A stretch of DNA of 64,000 nucleotides from Bretschneidera sinensis. Lineage: Eukaryota; Streptophyta; Magnoliopsida; Brassicales; Akaniaceae. A program made the translations under genes and the position numbers. Positions 49,801-61,800 of the stretch are shown here, piece after piece. Under the pieces are notes generated by a model. That model was not told the origin of the DNA, ran no database searches, and saw only the letters and a list, made by a program, of their open reading frames with translations. The stretch covers positions 142,596,828 through 142,660,827 of the forward strand of contig CM043700.1 in NCBI GenBank assembly GCA_023935145.1, in the 5' to 3' direction. How positions within the stretch are numbered: the stretch's first letter is position 1; the number at the start of each line of letters is the position of its first letter.

Positions 49801-52800
49801 ACTATGGTTAATGACGGTACCACCTCTTCAGAAGATTTATAGTACCACCTCTTCAAAAGATTCACCTAACATTCACACTATGCACAATGACTTAAATAAT
49901 ATCAAAGGTGAACTTGAGTTTCTTAGGGATGTCCATCATGCTTTACAGAAACTTCAATAAGACATGGATAAACTTTTGATCGATAAGGGTAAAAGACCTA
50001 TAAGAGAATTTCTTGAGTCATCTATTAAGTAACTGTGTCATTCTTCTTATTCCTTAAGGTCAGCACGAAGAATTCTTTCACCCCAAGCCTCCAAAGGGTT
50101 CCAAATAAAGCGAGTCATGCTCACATCCCAACAATTAGATATACCCATCTAAGAGACACTGACCCTCATGGTCCCTTCCTTGATGATGATCAACTAAACC
50201 CTAGGTATCTACCTCAACAAGCACATAAACAAGTTATATATGACCACCATGTAAGAGAAGATCCTATACAAAAGTTTGTCAGGGTAGAGTTATTGATCAA
50301 AACAGTAAGCATTCGCCTGAAAGCTGTGGGCAAGGTTATGGTTATGAGAATTTTGTTGATAACACTAAAAGGATTAAAGTTGATGCTTCTACTTATAATG
50401 GGAAATTGGATCTTGCTACATTCTTAGATTGGATAGTTGACACGGATGATTATTTTGATTGGTATAGCATGTCTGGCATAAAACGAGTCCACTTTGCTAA
50501 GATAAAGCTAATAGGCCCTGATAGGACATATTGGCAAGCTGTCCAAACATCACCTAGAGCAGTTAAATGAGCCACTAATCACTCAATGGGTGGTTATGAA
50601 ACAAACTATGATGGAGAAATATCTTCCTACCTATTATCAGCGTCAACTGGTTAATCAATTTCTCAGTCATAAAAGAACTTCTAATGTGACTAAGTACATG
50701 ATTAGATTTGATGAGCATATGCTTAGGTCTGGTCTTCAGGAAAAGTCTTTCATTACAATTAGTAGGTTTCTAAATGGTTTTAGGACAAATATTAAATAAT
50801 AAGTTGTTTTGCTTACGTTGAAGATGCCTATCATAAAGCCTTGGAGATAGAGAAATACTTCAAGTTGTCGAATTTTTCATCATATGCCTTTGGCGAGTCT
50901 CAATCAACCTCCAGGATTGCGCTAAGCGAAGTAACGGGTTTAGTTCCTCTCTTTCCTCCAATCCTCATCCTAATACGTCCTTGGGTGAGTCTCGTTCCGG
51001 TGGTTCTTCCATACAGTGTCATCGTTGTCATGAGAGGGGACACATTACCACTAGATGTCCTCAATGAGCCTTAGTTTTAGATTTTGAACCTAACAACCCC
51101 ACCAAGTGTGAAGCAGTGGTTTTCAATCCCATAGAATACTCTGAGGATGAAGAGGGTAATACTTATTGCGTCAACGTTGTGGGGTGCCTTTTGCCTATTG
51201 TTCAACATGATGATTTAAGACCGAAAGAGTCATTCTTAGACTTAACTCCTTGTGATATTGTTCAAGTCATTTTGGCCCATCCATTTGTTGACTTCATTTT
51301 CTGTCCCTCTGCTCCTGTTGATTCTTCTCCATCGCCCATTTTGAATTTGTATGTCGAGCTTCAACATGAAATTGCATTAAATAATGAGAATGATAAACTT
51401 GCAATTGAGGTATATAGTACGGCTAAAGAATTTAATAAAGGTGATGTTGTCATGACTTTTATTCCTTCTACACATTGTTTTGATTCGGCTATAAAAGAAC
51501 GAGTAGATCAGATCATTGGGCCTTTTTCCTTCTTTGTGAAGTTGAACCTAATAGTTATTTACTTTATTTATCTTAGTATTTGAACATTAGTCATGTTTTC
51601 ACTATGAAAAATTTATCACCTTATTAAGATACCTTGGAGCCTCCTATTGTGCCTTCCCATGTTTGTGCAAGTCATACTCATGTGATTGGAGCCATATGGA
51701 ATGATGAGATCTTTCTTTCGTCTCATGGCACCATCCATCGCTATCTTGTCCCATGGAAAGGTCATCCAAAGTCACTGAGTACTTGGATTTCTGAAGAGTT
51801 GTTTTCTAAACGCTTGAGTTGTTCGAGTGGTATCTTCAGTCTAACTTGCTAAAGCCAAGTTCTTTTCCACCGGAAGAGAATGATGGAGAACCAGAGGGCT
51901 TTATTTGATAAGTTAGAATTATAATTTGTTAGGGATTTTTTATTTCTTTGTTTGGAATTTTGGGTTTCCTATTTGGGATTAAGTTATTTCCTAGTTTGTT
52001 TGGAATTTTAGTGTCTATATAAACACTTTATTATTTTGAGTTTTATTTAGATATTGATAATAAAATTTTGAGATTTAATCTATTTTTTCTATTTGCTTTC
52101 TATATGTTTCTTTTCTCTCCAATTTTGTCTGTTTCTCTACTCTTTTTCCTTTCGCCCCCTTTATCCCATTGTTTCTTACTCTTTGGTTAATTGTTCAACA
52201 TCACAAAGTTAAAGTAATTGTTTAACATTTAAAATTATGTCAATCTCCTTTTTAGACGTAGTACAAAATTTCAAATTTACCTTATGGGAGACCATCTAAA
52301 AAATTGCAAGTTACTTTTTATAATAACATATGTACTAATGGATTTTTGAAAAGTTTTAAAGGAGCCAAGACTCCCTCTGGTCCCTCCTCCCTCTGCCCCT
52401 ACCTCCAATCTGCATGACTGTCAAAATCGAGGATAGGTGGTGCTCATAGGGATGGACAATTTAGGGATGCAAGCCATAAAAAAAGAAGCTAAATTTCTAA
52501 ATGATTTTTGGGAATCCCATAAAGCAAGCTACATTAAGATTTTTATAGAATCTCGTAAAAGTCATACATATCAGGTAGGGCCTCATGACTATCATTAAGA
52601 AAAAAAAATATTTTATCCTTGCATACCAATTTTTCACATTAAATAAATTGGGAACGTTGACTTTAGATCTTAGACTCCTATTTGAAGGTTGATTAGGGCC
52701 TTCAAATGTCAATTAAATAATATATACCTACCCTAGAAGGAAAACATTATCATGTGTTGGACATCAATTCTTAATAATGCTAACTAAAGTGGAAGTTCAA

Positions 52801-55800
52801 ATGAAAATGATCTGAAAAAAAGATGAGCAAGACAGCATCTGAAATAAAAGGTTCAGCTCATGTTAGGATAACACTTTGAACACTACTAGAAAATTGAAGT
52901 AGGAGATTCCATATTATGATATTCTTGCAGCTCCATAATATACACTTGGGGTACTACGATTTGAACTTGAACTTTTTCTGGATCCTGAAAAGCCCATGAT
53001 ATACAGATCAGAATAAAAGATAGGAAGAAATTCAGCATCCTGACTCCCATACTATATATTGAAAGGTTTTTAATGTCTACGACAATATAAACCACTGTAT
53101 TGACAAAAACTGCAAAGGGAGCTAAGAGAGTTTTGAGAAAACTGGATGTAATATGCTTCAAGGCCAATAGCATTGATTCAAGACTCCAAAGCTAATAAAA
53201 CGTCAAAATAAGCAATAATTCAAGAAATATTTACATAGAGCAACACGCGCTTGGTGGGTTGAGAAAGAATCAAGTTCTTTTTTTCTTTTTAGTGAGTAGT
53301 TGAAAGAATTAATTTTGTTTAACTTTGGACAAGAAAAATTTGTATACATCAAGGGTCTCAGTTGAAAGCTCAAAGAAAGAAAGAAAAACTATATTTTGTG
53401 CACTAGTACACGACATTTGGGATTGTTCATTAGGTATTCTGTGAGTGTTTATGACATGAGTTTTGTTTTTTTAATAAGAACGTGATTTTTGTTTTTTTTA
53501 TAAGAACATGATTTTTGTTTTCTATAAATGAGAGATAAGTTAATCACTTCTAAAAAAATGTTTTTCTGAAAGAATTAAAATCTAAAAATTATGCATAAAT
53601 CATTTTTGTTTTTCGTTTTTGAAAAACAACTTTTTGAGACTGACGGGAGTTTGACACGACCCTACAAGATTTTGTTAAAAATCAAAAAATAGTAAAAAAA
53701 ATTCTTCTTTTTGACAGCGGAAAGGTGGGGAGACCAGTCCTATCATCATAACATAGGCGATATATTTCCAGGGGTAATGAACCTGAAAACGTAAAAATCT
53801 TATTGTAAAGAGTCTGATGGGCCAAATCTGCTAGGCGATCCGTTAGACGATTTCCTTCTCTGTAAGTATGACTAAGAATCATTATAGAAAAAATGAAAGT
53901 GCAAAACATACTGAATCTTCTAAGAAATCTTGTTATAGCTTAAACATTCTATCAAAGCTCTAGTCTGATTCAATGTGGGATAAAACAATATTTTTTCTTC
54001 TGCAGATCTTCAAGCCTTTTAACGGTGCCATGGCTTCCCCCTCTTTATTGGAACCCAGACCATAATGATATGAAAAAGCAAGAAAGATCGTCCCATGTGA
54101 GTCACGAACCAAACCTTCACCTGAGCATAACCCCTCACGGCTAAAGTCATCAGTGTTGAGTTCCAAACAACCAGAAAGCGGGGCAAGCCTTTTAACCCAT
54201 ATACCTCTATGTAAAGTGGAAGGGCAAATGGGTAATACAATGGATTGAAGAGGTATCAAGGAAGATGCTCCACACAAGTCTAGGCAAGGAACTCAAGAAA
54301 CTACTGTTGAAAAAACATCTATCAAATCTTCTCCAAATCTGGGCCGCTCCTTGTTGTTTGTTACACCAAATGTAGTCCCGAAAAGTCAGCATCTGTTAAC
54401 CCTGATTGCAACATGCAAGAATTAAAGTTCTCCATGGCATTATAATCAGGTTGACGCCCTCCTACTCTCTCACCACTAGAAGAGACGGCATTAAAATCCC
54501 CTCCTATGAGCCAAGGATTGGTCGTGGAGGAAAGGTTTGATATCTCATCCCATAAAGGCCACCTCATTTAGCATAGACCATTGTAAAAAGGCAAGAAAAT
54601 TCAGAGCAATGAACAAAATCTTACACGTTATGGCTTGCTCATGAATCTTCAACACCTTCACATTCAGATGGTTCGACCAAAAAATCCATATATAAGAGTT
54701 TATAGGGATGCCTTGAAAACAATTATCATAATGAAGACGATGAGCCAAAGAATTAATATTAACACCATTATGTTTAGGCTCTAAAAGAACTAAGAGATCA
54801 GGTTTACAAGAGACTATCAAATTACGTAAATAATTGAACTTATCTAGATTTTGGTAGCCTTGAATGTTCCAAATAAGACCTTTAAACACCATACTATAAA
54901 AAGCAATGATTTGTGATCTTGCATGGGATCTTGTAATTCTTTTCTCCCCATTACAAAATTATTCCTAGCTTCTTCTTCTTTTTCTTCTTAGAGGAATTGG
55001 AAAATTGAATCGGTTTGGATGACACCTTGTCAACAATGACTCCTATGGAAGCAGCTCGTGGCAATCTGATTGCAACTCAGGTGTTGAATTCATGTGGGGA
55101 AAAAATTGCTAAAAGTGAGGGTTGTTTATCAAAATATATGTGAGAGAGAGAAATGCTTCAAGGCATGATGAGATCACTTTCCTTAAGGTTTAATTCATCC
55201 CTCATAGTTGCAAGAGGTTATCAGCGAATTTTCTCTGTGATACAATGAAGCTTTGATATTATTCTGCACTTTGCACTTGTGAAAAATAACCCACAGCAGC
55301 TTCTAAGAATTTATGGATGTATAACACTTATGTCTGGAAATTTGCAAGATTTCTGGACATAGGTAAATCAATATTTTGAAAGGAGAAAAAAAAAAAGAGA
55401 AAACCAAAAAATCTGATTGTAATCTGTATTCTAGTTAAACACACTTATATAGTATTGAAATGAGTGTCTTTCCATTAAAGACACCTTGTTTCAGTTTAAA
55501 ACTGAATCAAATTGAATACCAAGTGTTCCTTCACAAAGAGCACTTCTTTTCACATTCAACTGACGTAAAATGTTCTGAATATTCAAAATTTTCGAACATC
55601 CAGTCGACTGGACCATGTTTTAGTTGACTTAAAAAATTACAAAGAGTTCAAGAAATTTTCTTCCTTCCATTCAGTCTACTGTATGAAGTTTACAGTCGAC
55701 TGTATCAACTCTCAAAATCCAAAATTTGTTTTTCATTTTCCTTTTCCTTTTCTTCTTTCCTTTGATTTCCTAAAATATCTCAAACTTAAAACCAAGTTTA

Positions 55801-58800
55801 TTTTGAAAATCACCAACAATCTCCCACCATTTTCAAAATAATTTGACTCGATAAAACCTTGAAAACTGATTTTTTATCATCCATTGAAGTTCATGTATAA
55901 ATGAAGATGTCTTTAGGACTTGAATCTTCATTTAGTGAAAACAGATCAAAGTTAAACAAAATATGTCGTAGTATAATACCTTGAACCACAAATCCTATTT
56001 GTTTAACCGGACATGTCTCACACACGAGATTTCTCCTCTTAGAATTTTCCAGAAATTATTGTCGATACTTTTAAAGGTCTTGCGTCAGGTATCTTATATC
56101 ATGAGTGCTCTAAAGTCAAGCCCTTGAACTCAACATAAGCGGTCCTACTTCACACTCACTAGATAAGCTTATCAAGTATGTTTCATAATTTAACATACCA
56201 AAGAAAATCTTTTATAAGCTTATTAAGAACTCACAATTCACCTACACTTTATCATTACGGTTCCAAGCATCATAACTCTTGGGATGGAAATATAAATCTA
56301 GATGCTTGCAATCACTACTAATGATGTACTTTGTCTCAGTGAACTCAAGACTTAGATTTAATAAGAGTTGAGTCGAGGTTCCATCATTGGTGATCCTATC
56401 GTATGGCATTGAAATCCATTCCTTGTGATGTTTTAACCACTTTCTCTCTTGCAAGTCCCTTGGTCTTACGAATTCAATCGTAATTACTTCATCAGTAATT
56501 AATTGCCTTACATAGCTATGTCTCAATCTGATATGTCTAGACTTTCTATTGTAGATATTTCTATAGGCCCTTGCTAGTGTTGCCTCACTGTCACGTCAAA
56601 TTGAAATTGGAGCCATAGGTTTAGGCCACGCAGGATTTTCCAATAATAAATTCCTTAACCACTCAGCCTCTTTACCCCCTGCTGTCAATGCCACAAATTC
56701 AGATGCCATGGTAAAATCAGTGATACAGGTTTGTTTCTTAGAAGCCCAAGATATAGCACCCCCACTAAGAGTGAATATCCAACCACTTGTGGATGAGTGA
56801 TCCTTCTCTCAATTTGTTACCCAACTAGCATCAATGTATCATTCTAAAACTATTGGATACCCTTTATAACTTAGGCTAAAATTCATGGTCTTTTTCAGAT
56901 ATCTAAAGACCCTATGTACAGCCTCCCAATGATCATTGTTAAGACAACTAGTAAATCTACTTAGCTTCCCTATAGCAAAAGAAATATCAGGTCTTGTACA
57001 AGTCATGACATACATTAAACAACCAATTGCTCTAGCATACTCTAGTTGTGCAATTGCTCTACCATTATTCTTAGATAATTTGATACTATTATCAAATGGT
57101 GTACTTACAGGTGTGCTTTCTAAGTGACCAAATTTCTTTATAATTTTCCCAATGTAATGAGATTGTGTTAAAGTTATGCTATCATTATCTCTTATGATTT
57201 TGATACCTAAAATAACATAAGCCACACCCATATCTTTCATGTCAAAATTATCTGACAGAAATTTCTTGGTATTTTGAACTTATTCTAAGTTAGTACCAAA
57301 TATCAACATGTCATATACGTATAGACATATAAAAACACATTTACCAATAATGAACTTACTGTATACACACTTATCAATTCATTAATTCTAAAACCATTTG
57401 ATAGTATTACTTTATCAAATTTCTCATGCCATTGTTTTGGGGCTTGTTTAAGTCCATATAAAAACTTAACTAACTTGCATATTTTATGCTCTTGTCTCTT
57501 AACTACAAAACCTTCAAGTTGACTCATACACACTTCTTCCTCTGATTCACCATTCAAGAATGTTGTTTAAACATCCATTTGATGAATTTCAAACTTGTAT
57601 ATGGAAGCTAATGCAATAAGCATTCTAATTGTGGCTATCCTTGCAACTGGTACATAGGTGTTAAAATAATCAACACATTCTTTTTGTGTAAATACCTTAG
57701 CCACTAATCTTGCCTTGAATTTATCAACTGTACCATCCACCCTTAATTTTCTTTTGAAAATCCACTTGCGTCCAATGGGTTTGGAACCCGATGGAAGGTC
57801 CACCAATTTTCAGGTTTTGTTCCCCATTAATAAGTCCATTTCGTCATTTATGGCCTCCTTCCAAAATGCAACATCTTGAGACTTTATAGCCTCTTCATAA
57901 GTTTGTGGATCAAAGTCAATATTCAAGACAATTGAAATAGAATTACTTAATGAGTTCCTAGTTCCTTATACCAAATACATGTAAAAATTGGGCCCATACG
58001 TCTTAGGAATCTTAACTCTTCTGCTCCTTCTAAGTTCCACTTCATTTTCATCTACTTCCTTCCTTGAACTTTGTTCTTGTTCATTACTGTCTGAAACAGT
58101 CATAGGAAGTGTCTTGAACTTATTTTCATTGAAAATAACATCCCTAAATTCAATGATGGAATTTATTGAATAATAATTATTTAGCTCCACCAGCATGAAT
58201 CTATAAGATTTACTATAAAGTGCGTATCCGAGGAAAATACATTATATTCCTCTTTCACCCAAGTTCTTTCTTTTTGGTTCAGGAACTTTAATTATAGCAC
58301 TACAACCCCACACCTTAAGGTAGTCTAGATTAGGTTTTCTATTCTTCCATAACTCATAAAGTGTTACTTTGTTTTTTTAGGGGCTCTATTTAAAATGTAA
58401 CAAGCCGTCAAAAGTGTTTCTCCTTAAAACCCATGTCCTAGACCAGCGTTGGAAAGCATGGCGTTAACCATCTCTTTTATAGTTCTATTTTTCATCTCTG
58501 CTACACCATTTTGTTGTGGTTTATAAGGGGCAGTGATCTCATGAATTATTCCATGAGTCTAAAAAAAATAGGATCATAATACTCACATCCCCTATCAGTT
58601 CTAAAACATTTAATCCTATTGTCACACTGAAGTTCTACTTCATTCTTAAAAACAGAAAAACTATACATAGCTTCATCTTTAGAAGGTAACAAATAAATAT
58701 AACAATATCTTGTACAATCATCTATAAAAGTTATAAAATATTTCTTTCTTCCTAAAGAAGGTGTAGCATGCATATCACATGAATCATTATGAATTAAATC

Positions 58801-61800
58801 CATAATTTTTAAATTTCTTTGAACACTTGAAAACAGTTTTCTAGTGATTTGAGTAAGCATACATGTTCTCAATTTTCTATGGTTATAAATCAAATTTTGG
58901 AAGTAAATCTAACTTTAACATATCATTTAATTGTTTAGCATTTATATATCCTAAATGATTATACCAAAATAAAGCAAAACATTCAACAATATAAGTAGAA
59001 ATCATACTCATATTATTAATATTGAGTTTAAACATCCCCTAATACATATATCCCTTCCCAACAAAAATACCTCACTTAGAGAGTACAAACTTATCAGCCT
59101 AAAAAACTAGCTTGAACCCATTTTTGTTCAAGAGGCTACCAGAAACTAAATTCTTCTTAATTTCAGGTACATGGTACACATCGGTGAGGGTGAGGGTCTT
59201 TCTAAAAGTGAACTCTAGTTGCACTTTTCCCTTTCATATCATTGGTACCGTGGCTGAATTTCTTATATGCATGAAAGTACCGTCAGTCATTGCTTCATAG
59301 TTCTTAAATAACTCATTTTCCTTGCACACGTCTCATTGCACCAAAATCAATCCACCAAGTTTCATTGTCCTCGAGGACATTTGCTTCAGAAATCACAGCC
59401 ATGAATTCTTGTGGTGTTTTCCCATTTTTTTTCAGCAAATGGCAATCTCTCTTGAAATGCCATAGTTTCCCATAATTGAAGCAAGAACCCTTAGTTCTCT
59501 TATTCTTAGAAAACTTTGCTAGTTGGTTCTTTCTCTTGTGAGATTCTTGAGAGTACTTCTTTGAAATCTCTCTTTCCTCTACCGTATTGATTTTGAGGAG
59601 GGCTTCTTCCTTGCTTCTTTTCGCAAGTCCTCCTCAATACGGAGATCGTTACCTTACTCCTCAAGAGTCAGGTCTTCTTTTTAGTGCTTCAGACAATTAC
59701 TGAAATTCTTCCATAAAGGAGGCAGTTTGTCTATAATGGTTATGACCATTATGATCTCATCTATTTTAAGATTATGTTGAGTAAATTGATCTAATATAGT
59801 TTTAATCTCACTATATTGATCCATAACACTACGAGTTGGGCTCGAGCTCGATTTGAAGATCAATCGAATTGAACTTTGACCGAATCAAGCTCGAATAGTT
59901 CGGTGATGGGCTCGGTTCGAGTTCAACCTTAGAGACGGGTTTAGAAGACACTGAAACCTTAGGAAGATGGTGAAAAGATGAAGATTAGGCATGAGATGAA
60001 GAGGCAACAGCGTTTGCAAAGGACTTAGGTAGCGAGAGAGAGGGCCACAACTGACGAAGAGGCCATGTACGACTAACACAGCATGGGAAGGGTTACGATG
60101 CTAGGGTTAGCCAAGAATCATCGCCAAAAAATTGTTTAAAAACCCGCTTTATAACCATAAAACAAAACTGTTACTAAGTCAAACATTACCTTAGATGCTT
60201 AACAATTTTTTCCTAAATTATTAGTTTTACATTCCTTAAATCATTTGAGGTATATCCAAGACTTGAGCTGGAAATTATTTTTTTAATTTTTTTCTTAACT
60301 CTTAGCTCACATTTGGTTTGCACAAGGAAAACAATAAGAATGAATATGATTAATACTCGAGAAATGAAGATGGATGGTGATTAACGTGATAAAATGCTTG
60401 TATTTGGTTGGTTGAGCATATTACCATGTGTTCAAATGAAAGTAATAGGAATACTTACTTAAACTTAGAAATTATATTCGTTTCAATAGGACATAAGAAA
60501 ACATACCCGAACAGCAAAAATACAAACATTTATTCCCTAAATTCCTTTCAAGCTTCATTTTAGAGTATTAATTTTATTTCATTCTTTTTGCAAACCAAAC
60601 GGGCTCTTAATTACTTTATTCAACTTTCCATACAAGATAAGAATTTGCTTTTGATAAGTATACATGCAAGATTAGAATTTACAGATCAAAGAAGTGTACC
60701 AATTTGTGCACATACTAGAGTCATTATTTTGGGTGAATATGGGTTTGCTACCAATAAGTAATCGAGTTTGTACAGACTGACCAGTGGTGTTTCACACTAT
60801 GTTCCAAAGAGCTAAAAAGTCCCAGCTCACATTTTAAGATGACATAAGGGTGAAGAAATTCATTGCAAGTAAACAATAGTTTGAGGATTATTGGTATCGA
60901 ATTCATATTTAAAAGATCTAAGTACTAGACGTTCATAATTCATAAACTATAGATGCAATTTTTTCAATTTAAAAACAAGCAATGATATTTGTCCCTTCGA
61001 AAAATCCATTAAATTATGTAAGATAGATTAATGTATTCTGGGAGAAAAAAATGTTTGATCTATGATATCAATTGTGTGGAGATATGATGCCTCCTAGACA
61101 TGTAAATTAAAGGACAATGATCACTCTTGACATATCTTATGCACAAACCTACATAAAATGCAATACAAAGTTTAAAAAAATAAAATCCCTCCTCACTCCC
61201 GTCATCTTGATCTCATTAAAACACCTAGGATGCCCTAAGTTTATTTATTGCAAGACAATTGACTCCAATCACTATTCAAAGAAAAAGGTTGGTTTGAAGG
61301 GGAGTACTTGCTAGGGCTGGTTTGTGGTGTAATACCAATATTTCAATCAAATTTAGGGCATGATCATAGAAGCTAAAAATAATCTCTTTTTAATTCATTG
61401 GACAAGTACTCGATCCAAAAAAAATTGAAGAAAAGTAAGACTACATAATTGCAACACAGATACGCTCAAACGACAAAAATCTACGATAAACGTGCAAATA
61501 TGTACATTTTATTTGCAGAATCTGCACGGTACTAAATGAAATAAAAACTAAATCCGCAACGTCTATACGATGGAGACCCAACAAAAAAAGATAATAAAAC
61601 CATCTCAAACAGAACTAAAAGGCTAACATCATCGTACACTAGACCTGAACCAGTGCAATTACCCATTCTTTGTTGCTCTAACACCAATATATACAAGTTA
61701 CCAACTTAATATATAATTAATAATATTCAAAGGAAAAACAATTCTTTTAAGGATTTTATTAGAAAAGAAAAAGAAACTTACTCAGAGCTTGAAAACTCAT

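Larger units (their letters stand above)
48333..52203 (+). mobile_element. Short Ty3/Gypsy element with chromodomain, 3.9 kb
   Basis: LTRs TGATGGAGAAC...ACATCA (347 and 323 bp) are flanked by identical CAAAG pentamers (48328-48332 and 52204-52208). A PBS-like TGGTATCAAAG is at 48683. The interior has gag, an integrase C-terminal tail and a chromodomain, but no protease core, RT, RNase H or integrase core. The ends are whole, so it could once have been moved by a related chromovirus supplying enzymes. Confidence 0.85.
55019..59830 (-). mobile_element. Copia retrotransposon (Tork-like), 5' truncated
   Basis: The minus-strand element has gag, protease, integrase, RT and RNase H in order from 59830 down to 56242, then a 3' LTR. 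Gag begins abruptly at MDQYSEIKT (59824) where unrelated GAGCTCG-rich DNA starts, so the 5' LTR and gag start are lost. There is no second LTR and so no target duplication. The lower boundary near 55019 is a guess. Confidence 0.75.
35781..61781 (-). other. Intron 1 of the MADS gene, 26,001 bp
   Basis: The donor is TCTGA|GTAAGT at 61781 (minus strand) and the acceptor is GGATGCTTCAG|C at 35781, both strong. The joined codon GA+C gives Asp, matching the [12 protein letters not shown] junction of AGL42-like proteins, so the two exons belong together across 26 kb. About four fifths is recognisable transposon. The non-transposon remainder is mainly 35781-36868, 60607-61781 and small gaps between elements. 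Confidence 0.88.

Noticed and set aside
61117..61314. 65-codon plus-strand frame in intron 1
   Set aside because: AT-rich, lysine/isoleucine-biased and without homology or splice context; chance is most likely.
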